A stretch of 22,991 bases of DNA from Chitinophagales bacterium. GTDB lineage: Bacteria > Bacteroidota > Bacteroidia > Chitinophagales > UBA2359. Both the position numbers and the translations under genes were made by a program. The notes beneath the pieces are model-generated. The model saw nothing but the letters and a program-made list of their open reading frames with translations. It was not told where the DNA came from and ran no database searches. Location of the stretch: the NCBI GenBank assembly GCA_020629335.1, contig JAHDDN010000030.1, positions 1 to 22,991 on the forward strand. Reading direction: 5' to 3'. Positions 1-9,203 of this stretch are shown in pieces; positions within the stretch are counted from its first letter, which is position 1, and each line of letters begins with the position of its first letter.

Positions 1-260
1 CCTTGTATACATTCCAAGACAAAGCCCGTAAAAAATGACACTAATATGCTACTTATGAGTGTTTTTTTGTTGGATTTATTCGGAGAATTTTCTCTTAGTC
101 CTAAGAATACTAAGATAGTCAAAATTGTGTAAGCAATCAAGTGCCCCCATTTATCTGCTTCCCAAACGGGAACTTGGGGTACATCATGTAGTGGCATAAC
201 GGACAAGATCACGAGAGCGATCCAAGTGATAATGGCTAATATTCGATATTTATAATTCAC
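1..260 (-). CDS. VanZ-like family membrane protein, partial (runs off the window)
   Basis: Reading the minus strand from a GTG at 260-258 gives an open frame of 86 codons that is still open at the window edge, so the C-terminus is missing. The translation has a first membrane segment (about residues 5-20), then the motif DKWGHLIAYTIL near residues 39-50, then a second hydrophobic stretch ending GFVLECIQ. The D-K-x-x-H-x-x-x-Y and G-x-x-x-E-x-x-Q patterns are typical of the small VanZ-like integral membrane proteins, whose molecular role outside glycopeptide resistance is unknown. The start lies 3 bp after the gcvH stop codon, so translation is probably coupled. No in-frame ATG precedes the first membrane segment, which supports GTG. 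The order sprA-gcvH-vanZ matches what I recall from other Bacteroidota. Confidence 0.8.
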   Translation of the reverse strand, partial: MNYKYRILAIITWIALVILSVMPLHDVPQVPVWEADKWGHLIAYTILTILVFLGLRENSPNKSNKKTLISSILVSFFTGFVLECIQ

Positions 261-263
261 TTT

Positions 264-662
264 TTATGCCTCCTCTGCTCCACTTACTTTTTCCCTATAT
301 TGTTCAGCTGTTAATAGCTCTTCCCACTGGGCTTCATCTGTCCCTTTAATCTTCACTATCCAGCCTTCTCCATAAGGGTCCTTATTGATGAGTTCTGGCT
401 CATTATCTTCATCAAGCTTTTCGTTGTACTCTAAAACCTCCCCACTCATTGGCATAAAAAGATCGGATACTGTTTTTACAGCTTCTATAGTTCCAAATAC
501 AGCCTCCTTATCTAATTCCTCACCGATAGTGTCAATTTCAACAAAAACGATGTCTCCTAACTCACCTTGGGCAAAATCTGTGATCCCGACTACATAGTGA
601 TCGTCTTCTTTTCTTACCCATTCGTGGTCGTCTGTATACCTGAGCTCTTCAGGAAAATTCAT
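264..662 (-). CDS. gcvH: Glycine cleavage system H protein
   Basis: The 132-residue product is the lipoylated carrier of the glycine cleavage system. It shuttles the aminomethyl group from GcvP to GcvT and is reoxidised by dihydrolipoamide dehydrogenase, in the cytoplasm. The N-terminal YTDDHEWV (residues 10-17), the lipoyl site [16 protein letters not shown] with the modified lysine at K63, and SGEV just after it are all present, and the length is normal for the family. It has an ATG start 9 bp downstream of the sprA stop and is followed after 3 bp by the VanZ-like gene. No gcvT or gcvP is in the window, so the gene is separated from its enzymatic partners and sits in what looks like a sprA transcript. 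The family call is secure; the reason for the linkage is unknown. Confidence 0.97.
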   Translation of the reverse strand: MNFPEELRYTDDHEWVRKEDDHYVVGITDFAQGELGDIVFVEIDTIGEELDKEAVFGTIEAVKTVSDLFMPMSGEVLEYNEKLDEDNEPELINKDPYGEGWIVKIKGTDEAQWEELLTAEQYREKVSGAEEA

Positions 663-671
663 AGTTTAAAT

Positions 672-3600
672 TTATGGTGTCAATGTAAAGTTGATTTTTA
701 ATCCTCCTTTCCAATCTGTTCTCTTATAAGAGGTAGAAACTTTTGGTTCTACAACTGTTCTTTCATAGAATAGAGAAACTCTCACTCTTTCCGAAACCAC
801 ATAATCAATGGCAGGATTCCATCGAGTAATAGTACTACCTTGTGTATCTTGGAATTCATCTCTTGCAATCGCATAGTTCGTAGACAGGTCATCCAGCCTA
901 GAAAAAGCGAATCGGAATGTCAAGTCATTAGGAAGGGTAACTTCTTCACCACCAAATTTAAATGGTAGCTTCAGGCCACCAGAGACTTGATATCCTAAAT
1001 CAAAGGTATATTCCTTAGAGTTTGACTCTATCACTTGGAAACTCACCAAACTTAAGGAAAGATTACGAGTTTTCCTATAATCGAAACGAGTTGTTAATCC
1101 ATTAAACCAAGTAATGTCTACTCCTATCAATGGCGCAAAAGCTTCTGTAATACTAAGGTTAGGTATTCTATAGTAACCGTAGAAATTACCGTCTTCATTT
1201 AAAGCTCCAGGATAATAATTTACATACTCACTCGGAAGTAAATTATTTTCTCTTTCGAATGGAGAGGGACTATTAGAAAAATCAAAATCAGGATTCGTAA
1301 CGAAATTATTAACTGATAAGGTGGAGCTATAACCGTGAGATAGTTTAATCGACTTAAATAATTCTTTAAACATAGGCAATTTGCTCAAGCCTGTATAATT
1401 AAGCTGCCAGTTAGGCATAGGTATCGCCCAATTATAGAAAGGATATTGATTGAATTTTTGTACGAATTTACTATCCACGTCTCTATCTGTGTAGGCTGCG
1501 ATAAAGGCTGGCAGAAGCACATCTTGAGAAAATGGCCCATAACCATCTTCATAATTTACGATCCCTTGCTCTATCATTGCTGTCAACACAGAATCATTAG
1601 GAGCAAAATACTCTCCATTTGAAGCACCATTAATTTCTCCTAAAAATTGAGAAGCTTGTTCTCTATACTTGGCTTTAAACCTTAATAAAGGAGATGGTAC
1701 TTTTAAAACTTCTATTGTATCCAAACCCTCCACTTGGTAATCTATTACTTTATCAAAACTAGTCCTTAATGGCAAGAAGGAAATACTATAATTACCAGTA
1801 GTTCTTGGGGCTAGCTTTCGGTACATATCAGAGGAATCCACCTTGAAGTAATAATTATCTGTTGTTCCATAACTAGCATCAAAGTTAATATCTAATTTGA
1901 AGTCTTTAATTGGTTCAAAGCTCGCTCTTGCTGTTAAGTTATATTGCTGGTTTTGATTAACCTTATCATTGAGTAATATATTATTAGATATCCAGTACTC
2001 TTCCGGAGTAGTCGATACGGCATTATTTAACCAAGCGTCGTTCGGTTGTTGCCCAAACACAAATCCTAAAAGATCAGAACCAGGGCTTTGGCTATTGCCC
2101 CAATCCACTCCTAACCAAGGAGTAGTCGAGAACATATAACCAGGCACATCCGTACTCTTGGTTTCTCTAAATGAAAGCGTCAACCTTTGAAGACTAAATA
2201 TTGGTCTAATGAGCTTAACCAATGGACTTACATCATTCGTGTTTTTCTTTTTCTTCTTGGGATCATCTGCTTTCGGATCCTTAGGATCATCTTTTGACTT
2301 TTTAGGTTTTGGACGACTTGGAGAAGAAGATAATGCTTTCTTCAAGAACTTAGACTTATTGAATAAGTTACGGAAGTTAAACTCTGCATTCAGTTGCAGG
2401 TTCTGACTATTACTGATATAGTTACCTAAACTATCCGCCATATAAACAGAGCCTGCTGTCCAAGTATAACCAGTGCCATATTTAGCTCTTAACTGAGTCC
2501 AATCTAAAAATGGTATTTTATCTAGTGGAATCTTATAGCTGACATTGGCTGTTTGATTATAATTAATAGGTCGGCTAGAATATCTATCACTTAAATTCCA
2601 AGCATATTTGGAACTAAAGGTATCTATCTGAGAAGAATATTGAGAGCTATAATCTATTTTGATAGATCGTGTCAAATCATGTCTAAAGCCATAATTAAGA
2701 TCCCAAGAGTAATCTCTCCAATAAGTTGGCTCAATTGCAAATGGGTCATTTCTTAATTGTCTCAATTGTAATTCTCCATCTCGCTTCTCTAAGGAAGTAC
2801 TCCAATTAATCGAGGAAGGCACCAAATTGAAATTGATGTCCTTAAATAGTTTGAGATACTTACTCTTAGAACCTATCATTTTCTTAAAGGGGGTGATATA
2901 TTTCGCCCTGGCGCTATAGTTATAGCCTAAGACTCCCAAGTGAGACCTAACCTTGTCTTTTTCAATGATATGGTCAGTAAACTCTGTTTCATTAAATGCA
3001 TAGGTCGCATTTAAGTTTTCAGGGCTATAAATCCTTTTCTTTTTCGTTGGGTCTGTTTGTACGATTTGTGCGTTTGTAACATTAATACTCTTATTGGTTA
3101 ATGTCGTTTGTCGCATTTTTCGTTCTTCTCTAACCACTTCTTTAGCATTATCTGGATTATATACTCGAATGGAATCAAGCAATTGCTTCATTTGAATATC
3201 AGTATCATATGGGTCGTATTCAGGAGTACTTACAGAAGAAGTATAACTCGCTAATAAAGGTAATCTTACTCCAGCATCTTGTGAGAAGAATTTACCCATT
3301 TCAAAGTTACCCGTTGCTCCCCATTCGTAGTAATTATCTATAAAACGCTCCGTTACTCTTTGCTCTAAATTACCAAAGCCAGCAGTATGCATATTACCAG
3401 AGACATTTATATTACCAAAATCGGCCAACTTCATGTCTACTCTTGCCAAGGCTGCATAACCACCTGACTCATCAAAGTCGGCTAATCTTAGCTCATTAAA
3501 CCATAACTCAGCACATTTAGGCTCTCCATCATCAGAATTAATAGTAATATTATTACGTTTTGGATTTCGTACCCCTAACATAATTTGTTTTACCTTACCT

Positions 3601-6600
3601 AAGGTCGGGCTACCTACAACTGTCATTCGGTGCTCTATCGAGTCTATACCGACCCCAGCAAACACTTTTTTATACCTAAAATATGGATCTGCAAAGTCAA
3701 AGTTCTTTAGATTACGATCCAGTTTTAGATCAACTAACTCCTGTAGCACAATATCTAAATTGTTAACATCCTTCCATAATTCACCGACAACATCTTCTCC
3801 GGTCTGATCTGAAGCTACTTCCGCTGAAATAACCAATGGAATTTCATATTCGTAATAGTTATTTTGGAAGTCATCTCCTAAACGAATAAAGGCTGTTATA
3901 TCACCATCCTCTAAGCCGTCTATTTCTTCAAATTCCTCTGCGTGTATGTACATCTTGAGTCGACCAAAATGTCGCATATCCATATCTACCCGTTTATACA
4001 CTCCTCGTCCATAACCATCAGGCAGATTACATACATTAAGGGCAAGAGATTGCTCATTCTGTAGCAAGTTGTTATTGAGTGTACCAATAACTTGCTCTCT
4101 AATTACCCCTGGAGGTAATGCATATCTTGAACCATTCTCCTCCACACTTACAGCAGAAACATTAAAGAAAGTATCTTCAAAGTTATCACTTGGTAAATAC
4201 TCTCCTTCTTCTCTAATATCAAATTGATATTTTCTCCACTGATTTCTAATTAGATTGAAACGACCAAAACGCAGTACAACATCCTCTGAGAAACCTGTCA
4301 TGAACATTCTCATAAATTGAATAGAACGAAAATCAGGAATCTCTCCTACTTTACTAGTATAGTTTCCAACTGGAATTCTAAATTGATACCAAACCTCATC
4401 ATTATCCAAGCCTTCAATTTCTGATGCAGGAATGACAATTTTATCTCTAATATAAGTATTGAAAGGATCTTCTAAATCAACCTTAGATAATGGGATATGA
4501 TATTGGAAATATTCTTCCGACTCCTCTAAGTTATTATCTTGATTGATATCCTCATTATCTGGATAAGTTGTATAAGCAGTAGTTATTCTTGCATCTCCTG
4601 ATTGAATAGGTGAATTACCCTCTGGATTTGTAAAGTATTTATATCGTTCTAATGGTGGCAAATCACCTAAAGATTCATCTAAAAAATATTGGTAATTATC
4701 CGCTGATGGATCTTGCAAAGTATTCGTAATAAATTCTGAATCACTGATATTGCCACCAGAAACCCAATTGATATATCTTTCAAATTTTTCAACCTCTCCT
4801 TGATCGTCTAATCCATCATAACCGACATCTTGTCTAGTCCTTGCTTCCAAATCATTAGCAAAGCCATTGGTGATTTGAGGACTGATAGGAACTCGGCCCC
4901 ATTCTGTTTCTGAAATATTAACAGATGGTTGACCTGGTCCTGGCAAGCCATTCTCATAAAACTTCTTAGAATCCTTTAAGATATCTTCTGACATCGTTCC
5001 TAAGTTAAGGTATAAATCCCCTCCATTATTTGGGTTATCAATAAATGGATCTAATAACCAGAACTCTATAAACTCAATATTCGATTGCTCAAAATCATTA
5101 TAGTCTAAATCACGCATAATCCCCCCCCAACGAGTTTCAGGGTCTGCTAATTCACCATTTTGACTCAAACCTGATGAATAAGCCGTTGCTGTAGTATCAT
5201 AATTATATGGCCCCCTTTCTCTCGGATAATAAGCCACATCAAAAGTTGGTAAAATAGGATTATCAATACCAACAGAACCTGTCGTATTTGGAAACAAATC
5301 CTTTTCAAAAACTCTTCTGGTATAATGACTAGCATTGATATTTCCTACTGTCGCACCACCTGCTGACAAGTTAAATATTTGATACCAACTTATTCTTGCT
5401 CTGTTAAAGTTATAAGCCCATTCATTATTTAATGCTGCTTCTGGAAATAAATCACTTCGAGGAGTACTCGATAATAACCAACGATTAGTAGGCGTATTTA
5501 AGAAAATATCGTTTTCTGCACCCTCAAAATCATCAATGAATACGGTACCATCATCTGTATCAACTGCCCTAGCATGACCTGGTATAAATGCAGCACCTTC
5601 AAAATTAGCAGAAATAGAAGAAGGTTCTTTAGTCTCAATAAAAGGTATCCTATCTACCATCTTTGTCAAGAATCTAGACTCAGTAAAATAATTACCGTCA
5701 ATACCTACCATTCTATTAGAAATAGGATCATCTCCATAATTCGTTTTATTCGTGTATGGGCGTTGTGAAAGGTGCATATATGTGGCACCTAAATTAAAAT
5801 CTTTAGCCACAAAATAGTCCGCCCTCGCCCCAATCATCGTCTTGGTCTGTAATCCAAAAAGTGATGGATCTTCAAAGGAAACTCTTACAGGTGCACCAGA
5901 ATTAATATATGCTTCATTCAAAATGGTAACACGACCTAAGTTATAATCAACACTATAATCAGACCCCTCTATTAATTCTTTACCATTTGCCGTTACCCTC
6001 ACCGAATTAGGTGGCAAATTAAATGCCCCTAAATTAATTACTGCTGAAGAACTGGACTTATAAGTACCCTTAATAGTAAATCGGTTTTTCTCTAAAAATT
6101 GCTCTGCTATTACTTTAGTAGAATCATAAAGCTCTGTATAAGCATACTTATCTGCTATTTCAAATTCAGATTCATCGTATTTTTCCTTCAAATCCTCTCC
6201 AAATGGCTCCAATACAGGAAACATCAGTCGCCCATTCTGGGTATTGATCGTCAAACCCTGTACAAAATCAAAGATAGCATCTGGACGTGGATCATTCTGA
6301 AAATTCAAACGATCTAAATTTAATAAGCGAATCAAAGGAATACCCCTCACACTCTCCCCTTCTGGCATAAAACGAATATCACCAGAACCAGGATTCTTAT
6401 AATAAACATCTAAACGAAAATCTTCAGGCTCAATTTGGTAAGCACCTAAATTATAGATGTTCTTCATCATTAAATCCCAAATCGGATGCTTCGGTCTGGC
6501 CGAAGTACTTTTTAACATCTTTAAGTACAATACTGGCTCCTGCCCCTCTACTGGTGCTCTATCTTGAGAAAATTCCCCTACTCTATACACCTGATCACTG

Positions 6601-8123
6601 AATATTGTAGTGTACTCATAAGAAACCGCTAATACTTCTGTTGTTTTAAGAGCAAAATTTAAAGAGAGGAAACCCAACTTAGGATCATAAGTAAATTCCG
6701 ATGGGTTCAACCTTCTTACCTGCTGCTTCTTAAAATCTTGAATATCTTTCAATCCAAATTGTGTCTCTAATACAGAAACAATTTGATCTCTATTGATAGG
6801 CGCACTAGGGTGCTCCTTCAAATTAGAGAATAAATCATTTGAACAGTTTTGTGGGAAAACACCAGGACATGCAGGATTAGGACTTAATGATTCCGCATAA
6901 GGATCACGCTCCCCCAAATCAGCAAAAGCCACAATATCTCTTATATTTTCTGTCTCTCCTCGGGTATTAGTAACCCACACTTCTAAATTCGTGATTTCTA
7001 CCTGACTATTAATATAAGGCATCGTTTCTAAGGCCTTATTAAAGTTACTTCTGAAATAATTATTCAAGAAAAAGTGTCTATTCTCCTCATATCTATCAGC
7101 CTCTACTTCAAAATCCTGCACTAAAGCTCCATTCTGAATTTGCAAAGACTTCGTTTCTGATCTTTGTTGAGAAAGTACAGTCGATAATTTTAAACGACCA
7201 AACTTCAAATCAGTACGAAGTCCCCATAAACTTTGTGCACCAGGAATCAAGGAGGTTGGAAGAGGAAAACTCACATTACCCGCCTCTATTCGCTGAATAA
7301 TCTCATCTTCATCTCCTGTATATTCTAATTTTAACTCATTATTGAAATTGAAAGAACTTAGGGTATTGTAATTCGTCTTAAGCGTCATACGATCCCCAAT
7401 GTTACCTACCACATTCATATTGATATCCATATCAAAATCAAACTGCGCTGGTGGCGCTTGTTGAAATGGAGTTAATACTGGATTTTGTGTGATACTACGA
7501 CGAACACCAAAAAACATATCAATACTACCTGACGGACGAATCTCTACATCACTACCTCCAAAAATTCGATCTACTACCTCATTTCCTAAATCAAAAGAAG
7601 GCGCCAAACCAGAACCACTCGTTAAACTGGAGTTGCTCGACTTTTCTTGCCAGTAATCTGTCAAAGATTTATCCTTACTCATCTCCAAAAACTCATCAAA
7701 TGTATAAGTCGTAGGGTAACGATAAGGAACACCACCGATCGTCTCCGTTACAGTATAGGTACCAGTAACTGGGTCATATTCTACTTCCTGCTCTACAGCA
7801 GAAGGGTCATCAAAATCAAAGGGATTATCATTGGGGTTACTAATAAAGTCTCCTTGATGATCTTCCAAAGGATATATCAAATCCGAAGAATCACTTATGG
7901 CTGTTGTTGGTTGGCTTTGGGGTAAAAAACCCGGCAGTAACATACCACCACTATAATTACTACCCATCACATTACCGATCCATGTAATCAGTCCGCCAAC
8001 TATCAATATTAAAAATGTGTACTTTACAATTCTCACTATCATTGTATTTTTTAGGAGCCTAATTTCCACTCCTTGTATCAAGAAGGGTTTTCTTGTTTGT
8101 ACTGTTCTGTTTATAGAACTCAT
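672..8123 (-). CDS. sprA: SprA, type IX secretion system outer-membrane translocon
   Basis: The 2483-residue product belongs to the SprA (Sov) family. These proteins form the giant outer-membrane beta-barrel through which type IX secretion cargo and gliding adhesins leave the cell. An N-terminal hydrophobic segment (about residues 30-50) serves as signal sequence. The conserved family start follows: RPSGSIDMFFGVRRS (about 196-210), then the region around residues 265-290 containing DEDEIIQRIEAGNVSFPL. The rest is rich in alternating aromatic beta-strands and ends KINFTLTP, as expected for a C-terminal barrel strand. Length is close to that of other SprA proteins. Residues of about 1928-1967 form a Lys/Pro/Asp-rich low-complexity insert. 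The first ATG lies inside the terminal repeat of a 160-bp element; M28 (ATG at 8042-8040), directly before the hydrophobic segment, is a plausible alternative start. No frameshift was seen. Confidence 0.97.
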   Translation of the reverse strand: MSSINRTVQTRKPFLIQGVEIRLLKNTMIVRIVKYTFLILIVGGLITWIGNVMGSNYSGGMLLPGFLPQSQPTTAISDSSDLIYPLEDHQGDFISNPNDNPFDFDDPSAVEQEVEYDPVTGTYTVTETIGGVPYRYPTTYTFDEFLEMSKDKSLTDYWQEKSSNSSLTSGSGLAPSFDLGNEVVDRIFGGSDVEIRPSGSIDMFFGVRRSITQNPVLTPFQQAPPAQFDFDMDINMNVVGNIGDRMTLKTNYNTLSSFNFNNELKLEYTGDEDEIIQRIEAGNVSFPLPTSLIPGAQSLWGLRTDLKFGRLKLSTVLSQQRSETKSLQIQNGALVQDFEVEADRYEENRHFFLNNYFRSNFNKALETMPYINSQVEITNLEVWVTNTRGETENIRDIVAFADLGERDPYAESLSPNPACPGVFPQNCSNDLFSNLKEHPSAPINRDQIVSVLETQFGLKDIQDFKKQQVRRLNPSEFTYDPKLGFLSLNFALKTTEVLAVSYEYTTIFSDQVYRVGEFSQDRAPVEGQEPVLYLKMLKSTSARPKHPIWDLMMKNIYNLGAYQIEPEDFRLDVYYKNPGSGDIRFMPEGESVRGIPLIRLLNLDRLNFQNDPRPDAIFDFVQGLTINTQNGRLMFPVLEPFGEDLKEKYDESEFEIADKYAYTELYDSTKVIAEQFLEKNRFTIKGTYKSSSSAVINLGAFNLPPNSVRVTANGKELIEGSDYSVDYNLGRVTILNEAYINSGAPVRVSFEDPSLFGLQTKTMIGARADYFVAKDFNLGATYMHLSQRPYTNKTNYGDDPISNRMVGIDGNYFTESRFLTKMVDRIPFIETKEPSSISANFEGAAFIPGHARAVDTDDGTVFIDDFEGAENDIFLNTPTNRWLLSSTPRSDLFPEAALNNEWAYNFNRARISWYQIFNLSAGGATVGNINASHYTRRVFEKDLFPNTTGSVGIDNPILPTFDVAYYPRERGPYNYDTTATAYSSGLSQNGELADPETRWGGIMRDLDYNDFEQSNIEFIEFWLLDPFIDNPNNGGDLYLNLGTMSEDILKDSKKFYENGLPGPGQPSVNISETEWGRVPISPQITNGFANDLEARTRQDVGYDGLDDQGEVEKFERYINWVSGGNISDSEFITNTLQDPSADNYQYFLDESLGDLPPLERYKYFTNPEGNSPIQSGDARITTAYTTYPDNEDINQDNNLEESEEYFQYHIPLSKVDLEDPFNTYIRDKIVIPASEIEGLDNDEVWYQFRIPVGNYTSKVGEIPDFRSIQFMRMFMTGFSEDVVLRFGRFNLIRNQWRKYQFDIREEGEYLPSDNFEDTFFNVSAVSVEENGSRYALPPGVIREQVIGTLNNNLLQNEQSLALNVCNLPDGYGRGVYKRVDMDMRHFGRLKMYIHAEEFEEIDGLEDGDITAFIRLGDDFQNNYYEYEIPLVISAEVASDQTGEDVVGELWKDVNNLDIVLQELVDLKLDRNLKNFDFADPYFRYKKVFAGVGIDSIEHRMTVVGSPTLGKVKQIMLGVRNPKRNNITINSDDGEPKCAELWFNELRLADFDESGGYAALARVDMKLADFGNINVSGNMHTAGFGNLEQRVTERFIDNYYEWGATGNFEMGKFFSQDAGVRLPLLASYTSSVSTPEYDPYDTDIQMKQLLDSIRVYNPDNAKEVVREERKMRQTTLTNKSINVTNAQIVQTDPTKKKRIYSPENLNATYAFNETEFTDHIIEKDKVRSHLGVLGYNYSARAKYITPFKKMIGSKSKYLKLFKDINFNLVPSSINWSTSLEKRDGELQLRQLRNDPFAIEPTYWRDYSWDLNYGFRHDLTRSIKIDYSSQYSSQIDTFSSKYAWNLSDRYSSRPINYNQTANVSYKIPLDKIPFLDWTQLRAKYGTGYTWTAGSVYMADSLGNYISNSQNLQLNAEFNFRNLFNKSKFLKKALSSSPSRPKPKKSKDDPKDPKADDPKKKKKNTNDVSPLVKLIRPIFSLQRLTLSFRETKSTDVPGYMFSTTPWLGVDWGNSQSPGSDLLGFVFGQQPNDAWLNNAVSTTPEEYWISNNILLNDKVNQNQQYNLTARASFEPIKDFKLDINFDASYGTTDNYYFKVDSSDMYRKLAPRTTGNYSISFLPLRTSFDKVIDYQVEGLDTIEVLKVPSPLLRFKAKYREQASQFLGEINGASNGEYFAPNDSVLTAMIEQGIVNYEDGYGPFSQDVLLPAFIAAYTDRDVDSKFVQKFNQYPFYNWAIPMPNWQLNYTGLSKLPMFKELFKSIKLSHGYSSTLSVNNFVTNPDFDFSNSPSPFERENNLLPSEYVNYYPGALNEDGNFYGYYRIPNLSITEAFAPLIGVDITWFNGLTTRFDYRKTRNLSLSLVSFQVIESNSKEYTFDLGYQVSGGLKLPFKFGGEEVTLPNDLTFRFAFSRLDDLSTNYAIARDEFQDTQGSTITRWNPAIDYVVSERVRVSLFYERTVVEPKVSTSYKRTDWKGGLKINFTLTP

Positions 8124-8275
8124 TTAAAGTTTTATGGTGAAGCTGAAAATCAGCTAAATTTTCGTAGTTCAAGGCATTTTTGAGGTGCATAGCAGCGCTA
8201 CGGACCGAAAAAATAACGCAGAAATACGGAAATTTAGCGATTTTTTAAGCCAGCAGAAAAACTTTAAACGAGTTC
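8116..8275 (+). repeat. E1: 160-bp palindromic element, arm type 1
   Basis: This element begins GAACTCATTTAAAGTTTT and ends with the inverted form AAAACTTTAAACGAGTTC. The 55-bp left arm and the reverse complement of the 55-bp right arm agree at about 39 positions by hand count, so the whole element can fold on itself. A central 50-bp core (8171-8220) starts AAGGC, contains the small hairpin CATAGC-AGC-GCTACG flanked by T and A tracts, and ends AACGCA. The same element, inverted and also exactly 160 bp, occurs at 15521-15680. Its left end overlaps the first codons of sprA, and it fills most of the gap between ruvA and sprA. It has no coding capacity. Confidence 0.88.
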
Positions 8276-8333
8276 ATAACTAACCCGCAAAGCTAATGCC
8301 CAAATTAAGCAAGCAAACTAAAATCTCTCTTGC

Positions 8334-8921
8334 TTATAATAATTTGAGGGCACCCTTAACTAATTGCTCTACACTATCTAACTCAGGAGAGCTTTTTACG
8401 ACCTTATTTAGGGCTTTTTGGGCAATAGCTTTCGGGATACCTAAAGCTACCAATGCTGATAACGCATCATCTTGCCTAGTATTGTGCTTAGAGACTACAG
8501 TTTGGCCACCTTCTTGATAGGTTTTTGCTACTTTATCTTTTAATTCCAAAATGATTCTCTTTGCCGACTTAGCCCCTATTCCCTTGATTTTCTGCAAAAG
8601 CTTCTCATTCTCCTCCATAATAGCCCCCTGAATCTCCCCAGGTGATAAGGCAGACAGCATCATTCGAGCAGTATTGGGTCCGACACCTGACACAGATATC
8701 AATTGTGTAAAGAGCAACTTCTCCTTCACATCCCAAAAGCCATACAAAGTATGCGCATCTTCCTTCACATGAAAATAAGTAAACAGCTGACAAGACTCTG
8801 CCTGCTGAATTTGTTCGTAGGTATGTAAACTAATATGCACCATATAGCCCACTCCATTAATATCAATAATGACATCAGTCGGGCTTTTATACGTTAGTTT
8901 TCCTTTAAGATAAGCTATCAT
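8334..8921 (-). CDS. ruvA: Holliday junction branch-migration protein RuvA
   Basis: The 195-residue protein binds four-way DNA junctions as a tetramer and loads the RuvB motor during recombinational repair. The N-terminal OB-fold domain starts MIAYLKGKL, with INGVGYMVHI around residues 21-30. Two helix-hairpin-helix motifs follow: LISVSGVGPNTARMMLSAL (about 74-92) and IKGIGAKSAKRIILELKDK (about 112-130). A C-terminal domain III (about 150-195, DDALSALVALGIPKAIAQKAL) provides the RuvB contact. Length is normal and the start is ATG. It lies upstream of sprA on the same strand, as I recall from other Bacteroidota, but here a 160-bp palindromic element separates the two, which could isolate sprA transcription. 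Confidence 0.97.
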   Translation of the reverse strand: MIAYLKGKLTYKSPTDVIIDINGVGYMVHISLHTYEQIQQAESCQLFTYFHVKEDAHTLYGFWDVKEKLLFTQLISVSGVGPNTARMMLSALSPGEIQGAIMEENEKLLQKIKGIGAKSAKRIILELKDKVAKTYQEGGQTVVSKHNTRQDDALSALVALGIPKAIAQKALNKVVKSSPELDSVEQLVKGALKLL

Positions 8922-8939
8922 TTATCGAGCTGGGTTTAA

Positions 8940-9100
8940 GGAATGATGAAAAAATAAATTGACCAAGTATTGCTTTAGGATTTTTTTTTGTCTAATGAAG
9001 GCAAAAAACGTAGACAATGCAGCGTATTGGTGAGGCTTTTTAACGCACTTAGACGGAAAAAAGATCAAGCAAGATGGTAAAGTTATTTAAGAATTATTCC
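8940..9100 (+). repeat. E5: ~161-bp palindromic element, arm type 3, stem-swapped core
   Basis: The left end GGAATGATG and right end AATTATTCC are inverted repeats, and the similarity continues inward with gaps (shared blocks AAATAA, ACCA, TTGCTT and GTCTAA in the two arms). The central 50 bp (8998-9047) has the same layout as the other E elements: AAGGC at one end, GC-AGC-G at the apex and AACGCA at the other end. Here the stem sequence is different: the A tract comes first and the T tract second, and the apical stem is CAATGC/GTATTG instead of CATAGC/GCTACG. It occupies most of the gap upstream of ruvA. No gene is seen in 8922-9203. Confidence 0.68.
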
Positions 9101-9203
9101 GAAGGCGCAAAATTACTAAAATTTATGGGGATATAAGGAGATGCACCACGAAAACCCAGCAAAGGGCACTAAAAACAAGGATTTATAAGCTATTCAAAGA
9201 CTT

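Noticed and set aside
2209..2406. Phe/Gly-rich plus-strand frame opposite sprA
   Set aside because: Antisense reading of the Lys/Pro/Asp-rich insert of SprA.
8605..8793. 62-codon frame inside ruvA on the same strand
   Set aside because: Out-of-frame shadow of a clearly conserved gene.
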